From NCBI GenBank assembly GCA_907164885.2, contig OU015496.1, forward strand, positions 715,638 to 779,637: 64,000 bases of DNA, in the 5' to 3' direction. Of this stretch, positions 22,331 to 34,184 are shown one piece after another. The notes under the pieces were generated by a model, which made no database searches, had not been told where the DNA came from, and worked only from the letters and a program-made list of their open reading frames with translations. This stretch comes from Dolomedes plantarius. Taxonomy: Eukaryota; Arthropoda; Arachnida; Araneae; Dolomedidae. Each line of letters opens with the position of its first letter. The first letter of the stretch is position 1. The position numbers and the translations under genes were made by a program.

Positions 22331-23659
22331 CAGAGGCTGTTCGCACATTTTTTGGACGATTTAGGTAAGCGGTAATAAAAAATCGTTTGCTGCAAAAGAA
22401 ATAATTGCAGTTGTACTATGTTTTTAAAAGTCAAAATTATCGTCTACGGCTTGAAAGTTTTGTTTTTATTCAAAATGGCGTTTTTAACAAAGCAGTGGTT
22501 CGAAGGCTACATTTATGCTCTTTCCGAAGAGAAATATGCATACTCCGTTATCCAAAAACGATGTGAGAGTCATGGTTTTGTGATATCTAAAGCGTCCATA
22601 GGTAATATCGTCAACAAGAAAGGAAAAAAAACGTCAAATTGGAGCCCCAAGTGGGAGAAAAATTCCAAACAAGTATCCAAGGAAAAACGGACATCTTCGA
22701 CTATTGCAAAGGTACGTTGTTTAATATCAAAAGAAAATCCCCCTAGTCAAAGGGCAGTTGTAAAATCATTAAATGCTCGGTGTCCACTGTAAACAAAATG
22801 ATAAACGTTGATTTAAATCTTAAGAAAGCGAAAAAACGCAATGTGCATCGTCTTCTTCCAAATCATATCGCTGAACGCAGGACACGCTGCAGAATTCTAT
22901 ACGAGAAACACTTATCCACAGAAAAATGGAAAACAATTGTCACAATAGATGAATCATGGGTGTATTTAAATGATTGCAACAAAAAAGAGCCATTTATTAT
23001 CATAAAAAGGGAGAAAAAAATTTATGTACATGGTTCAAAGAATCGAAAGAAAGTTTTTCTAAGGGATTCATGATTGTTGCTGGTTTTTCTTATAATGGCA
23101 AGTTAAAAATAAAGAGAGTGGAAAAAATGTCAAGATTAACTCCAAATACTATTAGGAACATATTTTATCGCCAATTTTTCTGAATGAAATACCATCGCTT
23201 TACCCACAGTGTCATCAATCTGTGAGACTCCATCAGGACAAAGCTAGCAGTCACACATCAAAATCCACTGTAAATTTCCTAAAAGAAATGGAACAAAAAA
23301 CTGGTATCAAGGCCATACCCTTCACTGATATCCCTACTATATCTCCCGATGTATCACCTATGGATTTTTGTGCTTTCGGACTTTTAAAATCTGCATTATC
23401 CAAACGTCGTCCCAAAACCCTTACAAAGTTTTGGGACGACGTTTTTTATACAAAGTACTCTGGAAAGCTGTTCAGGAGGTTATGGGATAGAATACCTCTT
23501 CTGACACTTCAAAAGGCATTATTATCCTGGAAATTGCGGTGTCGAAAGATAGTTCAGAATAAGGGATGCCAAATAGAACATTTAAAACACAAGAATTTTA
23601 TGTAATTTAGTTTTGTGAATACAATATACATCGTCTAAAAAATGTGTGGACAGCCTCTG
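22331..23659 (+). mobile_element. DD41D-type mariner relative, near full length
   Basis: At 1329 bp it has ends CAGAGGCTGTTCGCACATTT and CAGAGGCTGTCCACACATTT (about 29 bp of inverted repeat) and TA on both sides. It sits at the TA target beside the right end of the mariner derivative, so it is the youngest layer of the nest. An internal perfect hairpin in the 3' half (acgtcgtcccaaaacccttacaaagttttgggacgacgt, about 23403-23442) is unusual. A 115-bp piece of the same 5' end lies at 61803-61917. Confidence 0.85.
22475..23605 (+). pseudogene. DD41D-like transposase, frameshifted
   Basis: ATG at 22475 begins MAFLTKQWFEGYIYALSEEK. A helix-turn-helix follows (KENPPSQRAVVKSL). The catalytic part shows TIDESWVYLNDCNKK (first Asp), HQDKASSHTSKST (second Asp) and SPMDFCAFG (third Asp). 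I count 41 residues between the last two, matching the DD41D spacing of rosa-like elements. All three acidic residues are present, but the gene is spread over at least four frames (breaks near 22785, 22990-23070 and 23180-23222). Transposases of this kind cut at TA. The copy is therefore inactive although its ends are intact. Confidence 0.75.
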
Positions 23660-23706
23660 TATATGCCTCATTTACTCGACTTAAGAGTCGTGAGTCCCCT
23701 TAACGG

Positions 23707-23707
23707 A

Positions 23708-23768
<61 letters not shown>
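23707..23768. repeat. (AT)n microsatellite
   Basis: About 30 AT repeats lie immediately outside the TTAA element. Confidence 0.95.
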
Positions 23769-23769
<1 letters not shown>

Positions 23770-23773
<4 letters not shown>

Positions 23774-26100
23774 CGGGATAGGAAACCCAAAGCATGTAGA
23801 TTTCAGTTAAAGTCCGAAAATTTGTATCATTAAGCTTAGGATTTAGTCAATTGTGCATTGTGTGCACGTGATTTCAGAGCGAAAATTTAGGGAGCTTCCA
23901 AAAATTGTCTTCAGTAGTGGGGGAAATACGATTGCTTCATCTTTCATGTTTGATGTTATCCTGCTAGGTATAAGCCAATTATTTTTCAATAATCCATTGC
24001 AATCCATTAAAGGGATAAAATTCTCATCATAGTTATTTTTATTACACAGCCCTAATATTATAAGCTCTTTTTCAGTGTTTAAGCAGATTGAAAGCTATTA
24101 AACGTATTAGCCAACACACATTATACGATATCCTTTTATGTTTACACAAATTATTGCTAGAGTATTTATAAAGACATTATACACAGTTTCTGAAAATTAT
24201 CATGAATGAAGATTGCAAAATTAAAGCCAGAAAAACACTACAATGGAAGATTTTTACGAAATAATATGGTACATATATTTTAAAATGAGTATTTTTTATG
24301 CATAAATTTTGTTTATTTTATACTTTTTATTCGTTTTCAAATTTTCCATATGAATTAATTCAGTGTGCATTTAAATGTTCTTTTATTTAGTATTAATATA
24401 AAAATTTAACGAGTGTTATGGTCTTTTACCAGCATCCTTGAACTGTTTATTGTAACAAAAACACAGTGTTATCCTATAATGCTCCTAGGAGTTACGGTGA
24501 ACAATTAATTATTCCAAAACATGTAGCCATCTCTTTTTTCGCATTTGGGGTCATTAAGAAGTCATTTATTCTATACTTCTTAATTTCTGATTAGATGAGA
24601 ATTGATATCATTTATAAACGGAACGAGTTGCCAAAAAAGATTTCCTTTTATCTTTTTCAGAACGAATAACGTGTCAGACGTTTGCTTGCAGGCGAGAAGC
24701 GATAAATTCCGGTACCTATTAATAAAATGAGATTAAAATATTTGTTTGTGCTTCAATAATATGTGAAATAACTCGTTATTGTATCAAAAGAATCAAATAC
24801 TAATTACAGGATGTATTTCTAATTAGCTGCTTCTCTTTATTCTTTGGACATCCTTTATATATATATTTTTTTTAACTTTCCTGAATGATTTGTTGTCAGG
24901 TATTGTAACCTTTATAAATACCAAATGTTTTTTAGGATATTTAATGAATGACTTTTAGGTATTTGAGAGGTATAAATTTTGGCTTCCTTTAGACGTAGGT
25001 ATCGAGGGAATTACGCTTTATAGTAAAAGTAAATGGAAAAGTAAAAAATATTGCTTAAAGTGTTACCGAATATGATTTAAAATTTCCCTGGTTAGGTAAT
25101 CGATAGTACATCTATAAAGAAAAATAAGCAATACATTTTTAATCTTAATTTAAATCAAGTTAATGCATTCCAATGCAAAAACTCGTTATTTACAATCAAT
25201 TCAATATTGTGAGAATCTCTTTCTTAAAGGAATTCTTAATACTCATAAAAACTATGACCAACGTTCAGTACTGTTGAATTAGAAATTTGAAGGGCTGATT
25301 AATTTGGCAGTGTTCTCAAAAAACTTGAAACGATATAGCAGTTAGGATTCAAGCAATCGATGTGCAACTATTGTTTTAAAGCTATTTATTTTAGGACCTT
25401 ATTTCAAGGTATTTCGTCTAAAATAAAACTTGAAGTAGTATTCGTAAAATAAAAAAGTTCTTCAGAATATTTCTTCCTAGTACTTGAATTATTTAACTGC
25501 CTTTCTGTAAATAAATATGATCAATACTTGTTTAAATCCACTCCGAAAAGATAAATAGTTTTTAAAATTTATATAATATGAATACATTATAACAATTTTT
25601 GTTTAAACTTTTATGAAAGTAATTCGAAAGAAGTAAAAGGGGTGAGAGGGAGTAACAGACACTATTTTTAAATAAATTACTTATTTTCACAAATATTATG
25701 CTGCGTTTATTATGTTGCCAGTAGTAATACTTTTAGTGCTTTAATCTTGGAGTATTTTATCAGTGATGTTTTCATAATGCAATGACAATATAAAAGTTTT
25801 TTGTTTTAACACTACGGAAAAATTGTTTGAAGGTGCGGGTTACCTAATGAAATGCCTACATCATGCTCGAGTATTGAAAAAGCGCTTTCACTACTAGTGT
25901 AATTTAGGGCTATGGAAAAGAATATAAATGTATAAAATGTTAGTTTATCCATGTTAGTTTATCTTTGTATATATCTTATTAGCACGCTGAGAAGAAAATT
26001 ATAACTTAATGGGTTAAACCAATCGATACTTGGGAATCGGAGGCCCTTGACATATGCATAATTTGCAACTACTAGACATTATACGTTTTTATGTAAGACG
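23770..26100. other. Unassigned AT-rich stretch
   Basis: No coding, RNA or repeat structure is recognised over about 2.3 kb. This is one of the largest apparently element-free parts of the window. Confidence 0.3.
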
Positions 26101-26109
26101 ATTTCGCCG

Positions 26110-26350
26110 CCTAAAGAGTATAGAGGTAAGCGTTCTTAACTGCGACGCGGTAGGCTTTGGTTCGGATACCGAGTAAGCCTTGGTCATTTCTGTGCTTTCC
26201 CCCTCTTAGGGAGTAATGCTGGCTCACCTACATGGTGCATCCATAAGAAAGTAGCTAGCTAAACTTCACGGGTCTTCATAGGCCAATGTCAGAGACGGTA
26301 CATACCATCAGAACAGGTTCTAATGCATACTGTCATGGTCGTAATAAAAA
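26110..26350 (+). mobile_element. tRNA-derived SINE candidate
   Basis: An A-box-like TATAGAGGTAAGCG (26119-26132) and a B-box GGTTCGGATACC (26159-26170) are spaced as in a tRNA-type Pol III promoter. A tRNA-unrelated, GC-richer body of about 170 bases follows and ends in an A/T-rich tail (aataaaaataat, 26341 on). No second copy was found in the window. Confidence 0.5.
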
Positions 26351-26682
26351 TAATATAACTTCCTTGTCATCAACTGCTGAATACATGATCAATTCATGCA
26401 TTTTACATGAGCGTAATTCTCTCATTTTGGGGCCGACTAGATTAAAAAAAATTCCTCAAACATAGCTGTTAAACATTTTCTTGAGAATCACATGTTACCA
26501 CTCCTTACGTAACTCCCCAGAATTTTCTTGCAAATCACATAATACCAATTCCTACGAACTCCTCGACATATCTTGATAAATCCCGTATTTCCATTTCATG
26601 CGTAACTCAACAATATTTTTGGGGGAATCTTTTTCTACTACTTTGTCTCCCAAACATTTTCTCGAAAATTATCTACTATCAA

Positions 26683-26990
26683 GCCAGGCGATGGCTGAAT
26701 GGCTAAGGCGCTGGCGTTTGGTTCAGATCCCGTGGATTCGAGTCCCACTGTTGCCATAGATGTTTGTAGCCGTTCGGAATCGGCTTTAAACTGTAGGTCC
26801 CGGTCTAATTAGCCCTCGTATAGCAAAAAAATTGACCGCAGCGCTCCAAAACAAACCCATACGGCATAACGTATAAGAAATTCGGATAACTGTAAACTAA
26901 CCGCCTATGTGGCTTTTCTGAGTATTCTGGAAGGCGCAAATGAGATGGCTGATTAGACTTATCATTTGCCATAAAACACCGACTCTACAA
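26683..26990 (+). mobile_element. tRNA-derived SINE
   Basis: A 73-nt head (26683-26755) looks like a class II-type tRNA relative: A-box TGGCTGAATGG, B-box GGATTCGAGTCCC, with GCCAGGC and GTTGCC near its limits. The body carries the block taggtcccggtctaattagc ... agcgctccaaa, which recurs inverted at 58296-58363, showing a dispersed family. The 3' limit is approximate. Confidence 0.7.
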
Positions 26991-27463
26991 TTCTGTGCTG
27001 AAAACAACGTCATATCAGAGAATCAAAATAATTTAATTTTCGTTTGTTAGTATTTTCAGTTCAAAACATCTACCTAATCTGTTGTTAAATCAACAAGCAA
27101 CTGAGTAAAACTCCATCCTTACTTTCGTGGAAAATATTCAGCTTACGACACACCGGAAAGGAATAATAAAAGCAGCAAAAAAAAAAATCTTAAATGGTAG
27201 TTTTTTGCCATGTCAGAATACACGTAATTTTTGTTCTACGGCAGAATCTATCCGCATGTATATTTGTCAGTCCTAGACTTCAGACGTCCATGCCTTATTC
27301 ACGGAGTGGCGATGTTTAACCTATATTTTCAATTACAAAGTCTTTTCTTTGCTATAATTATAGTTCTCAATCATTGTACTTATAATATCAATATACATAC
27401 TTAAGAGGAATTCAGCCACTGCAAGATAAAATCTGCAAGATTAACAAAACAAATTATAAGAGA
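26991..27463. other. Unassigned stretch
   Basis: Nothing recognised. It ends at the Helitron 3' border. Confidence 0.3.
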
Positions 27464-27921
27464 CTAGCGGCCCGTTCCAACTTTGTCCGGGTTGAACAAA
27501 ATATTATACCAATAAATTGTAAATCGTTTTTTACCTTAATATTAACCTAAATAATACCTTAAATTAATTTTATGTTAGTTAATAATTAAAATAACTTTTT
27601 TAAAAGAAAAAGGCGTGCCGGAGAACGGCTAGGTTCGAACCGCTAGCGTCAGAACAGAAGCCCACCGTGATAGCACCACGATAAGGATCGTTGAAACCTT
27701 CGGAACAAAAAGCGGTAGAAGACAGTAGCGGAAACAATGGAGATTGTTAGGATTAAGCCCCTAACTTTATTTCTACTGATCAGATATACATAATATATAG
27801 CTTATGTCCATCTGGAATAATGTACCTTTCAAACAGTGAAAGAATTTTTCAAATAGGTACAGTGGTTCTGCAGATTACCATCCACGTACAAAATTGCTCT
27901 CTCTTTATATATAATTATAGA
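27464..27921 (-). mobile_element. Non-autonomous Helitron, copy B, complete ends
   Basis: On the minus strand it starts TCTATAATTATATATAAAG after an A and ends with hairpin CCCG-GACAAAGTTGGAA-CGGG, then CCG and CTAG, followed by T. Insertion between A and T, no target duplication, TC start, hairpin and CTRR end are the Helitron hallmarks and all are visible. At 458 bp it is about 90% like copy A (20314-20785) and has no coding capacity. Confidence 0.85.
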
Positions 27922-28899
27922 TAAACAAGATGCTTTTATGAAATTTTCTAACTTATTTTCTGTTATTAAATACAACTCTACTAAAAATTCAAAAGTTTAA
28001 TAAAAATTTGTATCTTTATCTCTACAGAAAATAACGTAAGAGGATGCACTCGAGGAAGCTTAAAAAAGACTCTCGTTGGTTGATCATTATACTTTAGTGT
28101 ACTGAGTGCACCAGGAAAAAAATCACTGAAAGAAAATGAAAAAAGATCCCATCAGAGGAACTAAGCGTAAAAGAAATCTGTGATAAGTTGCTAATGGGAT
28201 TGTTGTTTCAGTGGAAGAGACAATTTATACACTCGGTCGTAAGTTTCCTTGATCTTTACATTTAATTTATTCTTATAGAATAACACAGTGGTAATACCCT
28301 TTTCTTTCATGTATCGATCTAAGAGGAGAAAGTAATAACTTATAAGGTTTAAAACTTGCTGCTTATGATCGGATGCAGCGATACACAGTTGACACGAGCT
28401 AAGTCACAAAATTAATAGCAAATACGTTCAAGGAAGAATGGGATGAAGGGATTCAATTGTTACTCGAGTTGAATTCTTCCAAAATAGATTACTTTTATGC
28501 AGTATATTGAGAGATATATTATACACTAGCTACGCTCAAGCCATCCGTGTAACATATTTATGTACTTCGGGCCCCACAAAAGAAAAAAAAAGCCTACAAA
28601 TGTATTAAATTCAAGTGAACAAATTCGTTTCAATTTTCATTCCCGTCGCTACCGACAGATGGCAGCACCACTGCACCAAATGATTTGGTTTCTCAGCAGT
28701 GAGTGATTTTAGAATGAAAATATCTCTAAAACTATTGAATTAACAGAATAAGTGTACACAGAAAAAATTATCAGTATTCGAAGCTCTTTCCAAATATGTA
28801 ACATTTATGTACTTTCATGAGAAAAAAAATACACCGAGTCATATAACTGCTTTCCATGTACAAACTACAGTACTTTACCGTAATCAAAGTTGTCGATAT
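27922..28899. other. Unassigned stretch
   Basis: No gene or complete element recognised. Confidence 0.3.
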
Positions 28900-29145
28900 T
28901 TTTTTTTCAATTTTTATTAGATCAAGAAACCCGATTTGAAATAATTTGTTTCTCCCTCGAGGAAGACACTCGTCTTGATAACATTTGCCCATCCACACTG
29001 CTATATTTGTTAGCTGTTTTACAATGGAAACACCATATACATGAACCAACACTTTGTTCAATGTGGAGCCAGAACAAGACTGTCTATACTCAGGATTCGA
29101 ACCCAAACCCTCTCCGTGGAATCTCGGGACTCTAACCACTATAAA
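28900..29145 (-). mobile_element. tRNA-derived SINE candidate
   Basis: On the minus strand an A-box region TAGTGGTTAGAGTCCC (29126-29141) and a B-box GGTTCGAATCC (29093-29103) are spaced like a tRNA gene. They are followed by a body of about 170 bases (tatagacagtcttgttctgg ...). A minus-strand open frame of 140 codons spanning it (28771-29193) is, I judge, a chance frame. Confidence 0.55.
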
Positions 29146-29269
29146 ATGCAACCTGTTCCATTTGGTCGTATTCACTTTAAAGACAACCCTCATTTCTTTT
29201 AGAAACCGCAGTAAAAGCGCAATAAAATATCGGCAAAGTATACCAGTTTCTAATGCGTGGGATTAACAG

Positions 29270-31885
29270 TTCTATACATTTTAAGAATTTTTTAAGGCAT
29301 TTTCGCACCATCAAGACACTTACTCAAGGCTTTTCAATAGTTTGCATGATTAAGATATGGTGTCATTCTGAACTATATTTTTATCTAAAGCATAATTATT
29401 TATCTTTAATAATTATATTTTTGTAGAAATTTGGGAAATACAGGCAATATAAATGTTTCCTAATTGTATTTAACTTGAAGAATGGTTAAGGTGTGTAAAA
29501 TATTTTGGGGAAAGCGGGGACCTTGAGGGAGGGTCACGTGGTCAGGATAATTGACTGTAGTGCTGAAAACTAAAACCAACGTAGTTTTTCAGTCTGATGC
29601 ATTTATAGACGCATAATACTAGGATACGCATATTTTAAGATAACGTCATCATGCTGTGATTATTGTGTATGTAAAAAACCAAGGTATAATACATTTTTAT
29701 GCCCTCACTTTTTCATATGAGAGTAAAACATGACTTTCTCAAAATAAGTTATTACTATTCACTTATTTTGGCAAAATCATGTTTTTAAATAACATTCATG
29801 GCGCAATTTTAATAATATCCTTTCTCTAATTTCTCTAAACATAATTTCCTACATTATTTTCTCTGTTGTTGCTTTGTTAATTAAAGTTCAACCATGTTTT
29901 TAAGTTTGAAGCTCATTGAAATTCGCCTTTAAAGTGATTTATATTTTTAATTGTGTTTAAAAAAATGTTTTATATTTCTGTCGCCATTTTTAACTGTACT
30001 TAATCAATGTGCCGATTTTTCAATGATTGGTATTATGTTGATGATACATAGAGGTCAATCCATTGATTTAGAGTGTACGGATAACTTGTGGATCTCAAGA
30101 ATACACGTTAGGCCTGCCTCTCAATGAGAAAGTGTGTGTCTGAAACACGCACATTTTTTTGCATGCAGTCGACACCTGTTCTGGTACGCTCCGGCCTGGG
30201 TTTGTGAGTGGAGGTGATAAGTTACAACAACAACCGATTTCCTTCAGGTATAATAAACTGTCTAAGAGAATGTTGATTTATCTTATTGTTTTGTTATCTC
30301 GTTGTAATATCAAATTTTTTCTAATAAGGTGTGGAAATCTTTGCAAATTTTGCTAATATTTGCATCAAACCTTTTCTATCAATAGGTAATTAAAGCCTTT
30401 AAATAGCTCTTTTGTATAGCATAGGGTAATTTTTTCAATTATCCGTGTCTTAGTTATTCCCTACGCACCTACACATTAACGAAACAGGGATAATCAGGAC
30501 TCCATTCATTTTAAACAGAGAATCGAGAAATCATAAACTGCAGGTTTCACGACAGTTCGTAGAAAGTAAAATCAATACTTATAATGACGCTGAGGCTCGA
30601 AATTAGTCTGTAATCGAACGTTTTGCGTCATTACCAAAGGCCACAATAATTTTGATAATTTTTTTTAATAACTACCTCTCCATTTTGAATTAGATTATAT
30701 ACTCTTAATTTCTGTATCTGAGCTCAATTTTTCTTTTGAAATGATGCAGGTGAAGTAATTTGAAATTCATTTAAAGACTTCTAAAACGCCGATTTAGAAT
30801 GCAAGCAAAAGTGCTTTCATTTAATTAGACTGTAGAAATTGAATTCCAGAAATAAATGGAATTAATTATCTCAGATTAAAAATTTCCGTGTTAGGGAATT
30901 TTTATTAACGTTTTATTATACAGAAAGGCGTTTAGATTATTTTTGGATATATAATTTCTCTCAACGTTTATGCTGCATTCTTAATATATCTTCCTAATAT
31001 ATTTGGTTTGGTATGTTCAAAAGATACTGAATTACATTCGCTTCGTAAGCTGTTGTTTTATAGTAGTTTAAGCGATATACAGTTAAATCACAATTATGAC
31101 TTTATTATGATATTATTTGCACAATTGTAGATGCTTTGAAGTTTTTTTTGTAGGGGGCTGATGGGGGGATAGGGAGGTATTACCAGATCTGGGCATCAGT
31201 GTTTAGGAATAAAAAAATCGTAAAAGCCTAAGATAAGTTATTTAAGCATTGGCGAATTGTTAGTGAACAAAACTTCTCTCACAGGCCTACTTTGCGTAAT
31301 GTTTTAAGATCAGGATTCTGTCGAAATCATGAGCTTTTTCCTGTAAAGGTTCCATAGAAAATTATGTCTGTTAATAGCTTCCTGTTAAGAGTCAACCTTA
31401 CTTTAAGCGGTATTAGAGTTTTTTTTCCTTCCTAACGCGGAGGGACGTGTTGCCAACACATTTGTTTAATTGCATTTGTTTAGTTACAAATAAATTTGTT
31501 TTATTTCAACCTAAAAAAAAGCTTGTGGGAAATTTTTAATTGAAAACTTTTTGGGGAATATTCAGCTTTTTTGTTAGTGAGACAAATTGCCTGTAATGCA
31601 TCTCAACGTATTCTTCAAATGTCGTCACTAAACTTGAAAGATACACATGCTTGTATTCTCTCTGAAGGCTATTCTTCACAATTCGTAGCCATGTAGGCAT
31701 CCGTGTATCGCTTTTTGCTCTATTCGCTTTCATTTCAATCATACTATTCTTGTTAATATTACCAGCCAGTAATCAATTTTGAATTAGAAACTGTTTTAGA
31801 GTTTATAAAATTTAAATATATACTAGTTGTTACCGGTCAAAAAATGACGGCTAGATAGTAAGTAAATGTACTAATACACAAATTA
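29270..31885. other. Unassigned AT-rich stretch
   Basis: No gene or repeat recognised over 2.6 kb. A 68-codon minus frame at 31536-31742 has no domain. Confidence 0.3.
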
Positions 31886-32248
31886 GGGTAGGTGTCCCTA
31901 ATATCGCCTACTCTAACATTTTTTCGACATTTCATGCATTTTTTAGTTTATTATTAGGCTGGAAACTCAAAGATCATCACTAAGAACTATTTCCTTTGGT
32001 ATCCTGACATCAACCTGCTCCAAAACCAGTGCCGTGTTAAGTTATGTAGCGGAATGGGAAGAACTGAAATTTCCAGTCAAACACAGAGCGGTTCCTAATA
32101 TCGCCTAACTCTGTAAATACTACCTCCTACCAGTCCGAATTAAGAGCACATGTTAAAAGGCGTTGCTAGCAAAATAATAACACCTCTGTATTCTCTGTTT
32201 AATGCACTTTCAAATGGTATAAGCAAAATTATAATTTGGATGCACCTA

Positions 32249-33009
32249 CTGTCCGACCACAGTACGAAGAACCACGGTTGGCATAGTGCCAAGACGATTC
32301 TATTCACTCTGTAGGTAAGGCTGCTGAGGAAGGAGGGGGAAAAGTCTCGTAGTCTCTCGACATTCTTTAGAATCGGTTACTAACTGCGCTCGCTTGCTTT
32401 TTCCTCGTCTGTTATTTTGATTATTATATTAAAATTACTGGATCATTTACCCAACACAACTGCTCGGAATAAGCCGTTCCGTAGTGATTGTAAACGTATA
32501 ATACACAATGTAATTAAATTGTGTGATAAAGAAGCGCTAGAAGGAAATGTTATTGTTCCACTTTCGCAATCCCTAAAGAGAGCTAGTGAAATGACCGGGA
32601 TATCAATGTCCAGTGTAAAAAGAATACGCAGAGAAGCAAAGGGTGAAGAAACTCCAAAATTTGAATCTCCGAGGAAACGTCAGAAAAAAAGAACCACCGA
32701 AAACGTAGCTTTAGATAATTTTGATCGTGATGTAATCCGAAAATATCCACTCCTATAAAACTCCTATTTTTTAAACAGATTTGCTTCTTTCTTTTTATTA
32801 TTTTGAAATTATTATTCACATATTCGATCAAAAATAAAGTTTTAAAAAATAACTTTAAAATTGCGGACAAAAAGCAGTCTGAAATACATTCCGTATTTCA
32901 TAAACAAACACATCCGAAAATATGACGTTTTCCCCTATTTTCTAAGTAGACTAGCTTTTCTCGCGCATGCGTAACAGCTTCCAGGGACCTAGCTTCCGTG
33001 GTCGGACTG
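32249..33009 (+). mobile_element. Tc1/mariner deletion derivative, TA-flanked
   Basis: The ends CTGTCCGACCACAGTACG and CAGTCCGACCACGGAAG are inverted and TA-flanked (32247-32248, 33010-33011). At 761 bp it is about half the usual length. Its only coding part is a DNA-binding domain (32417-32758), followed by a polyadenylation-like aataaa (32833) in the 3' half. Confidence 0.75.
32417..32758 (+). pseudogene. Transposase N-terminal helix-turn-helix only
   Basis: This 113-residue frame has no catalytic domain. It shows a helix-turn-helix-like part (SLKRASEMTGISMSSVKRIR), then a basic linker typical of Tc1/mariner DNA-binding regions (FESPRKRQKKRTTENV), then DNFDRDVIRK. In full-length relatives that last motif leads into the next domain (D-x-F-x-x-x-x-I-R-x-x-I/V-H). 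The frame ends a few residues later. It could still encode a small protein that binds the element's ends. Whether that happens cannot be told from sequence. The ATG at 32417 is the first in frame; the true start may be later. Confidence 0.6.
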
Positions 33010-33171
33010 TACCTGGTAATTCACTGGATTCTTTGGCGACAAAATTTACGAAGACAACAGCCAAGACGACTTAATACGCCATTTAGTTTCTTTTGTCAGT
33101 GATAAGAGCTTTGTTGCTAGTGCCGCTGCTAGTACAAACCCAGAACTAAGAAGTTAATGCATTTTCTTATA
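33010..33171. other. Spacer between two TA elements
   Basis: A short stretch of unique sequence separates the Tc1 derivative from the DD41D element. Confidence 0.3.
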
Positions 33172-34184
33172 CAGAAGGTCATTTGCACTTTATGGAAACT
33201 ATTTGGATAGTTAAGTTTTATGTATAAATACCGTATTTTATGCGGTGATTTGGTTCTATCTCATAGCCATGGTTCTTCACAATAGTTCCAGCTCGAATTT
33301 TCCATGAAAGTAAGTCTTTGCTTTGTACTGTTATGTCAGTATTACCTTATTCCTCTAGGACCGTTTTCCAATGTCCGTTCAGTGTTCTTGGATGCCGTTT
33401 TCTTAAAAAAAACCGAAATCGCAAAAGTCCATTGGAGAAGAGTCAGTAAATTTTACAGGTATTTCATTAAATGGAATACGTTTTATTCCTGTTTCTGATT
33501 CATTCTTTGCTAAATAAGCGGCAGTTGATTTAGACGTGTGACTTAGAGGCGTTGTCCATATGAAGCTCAACTTTATCAATGTCCTTTCCATATAACTTTG
33601 GAATTTGTTCTTCAAAAATTGGTTCTAAATTATATTCTGCTGATAGTAGAGTGAATTAATTTTGGCTTAACTTGAGAATTTTTTTATTTTTAATTTGCCG
33701 TTGTAACAAAATCCTGCTACTATCATGAACTCCTTTGAGAACTTTTCTGTACACTGACGTAGCCATTTCGTACGGTCGTTCCCGTCAGTTGAGCAATAGA
33801 AAATTAGTCTTTTTTATTACAGTCTCTTAAATACACCCACGTCCCATCGAGTGTTACCACAAATTTTCCTTTTTCAGCAGCTAGGTGTTTTTCATATGAT
33901 TTTCCACAATTTGTTTTTCTTTCAGCAATATTCTTCGGAAAAAGCAGTTGAACTTTAGGTTTAAACATCTTTTATAACTTCGAATCTTTATGAATGATTT
34001 TACTTACAGTGCCAGAAGAGATTCCTAGTTTCGACGCAATGGATCTTTGAGTCGGCGGATTCTCTTTTAGGATCAGAGACTTCACTTTCTTCATATTTAC
34101 CTGCGTCCGAACAGTCTTAGGATGAGGATTCGCGGTCATGTTTTCATTTTTACTTTCAGTTAGACTTTTCCCTTTCAAATTTAA

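Larger units (their letters stand above)
20826..23699. mobile_element. TTAA-flanked element, host of a three-layer nest
   Basis: TTAA at 20822-20825 and 23700-23703 flank inverted ends GGGGACTCACTACTCTTAAA and GGGGACTCACGACTCTTAAG. The element's own sequence is 20826-21540 plus 23664-23699. Comparison with the uninterrupted copy at 14430-15119 shows the split falls in 'gtatgaaa(a)tatgcc'. It is non-coding. TTAA targets are typical of piggyBac-like and some other superfamilies, but with no transposase here the superfamily stays open. Confidence 0.8.

Noticed and set aside
26683..26755. A genuine tRNA gene
   Set aside because: The arms do not close cleanly and the block is the head of a longer repeat whose body recurs at 58296-58363.
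28505..28560. Possible Helitron 3' end on the minus strand (gcttgagcgtagctagt)
   Set aside because: CTAG is present but there is no convincing hairpin and no matching 5' end.
28771..29193. 140-codon minus frame
   Set aside because: It lies across a tRNA-derived SINE; the translated sequence follows the repeat and has no domain.
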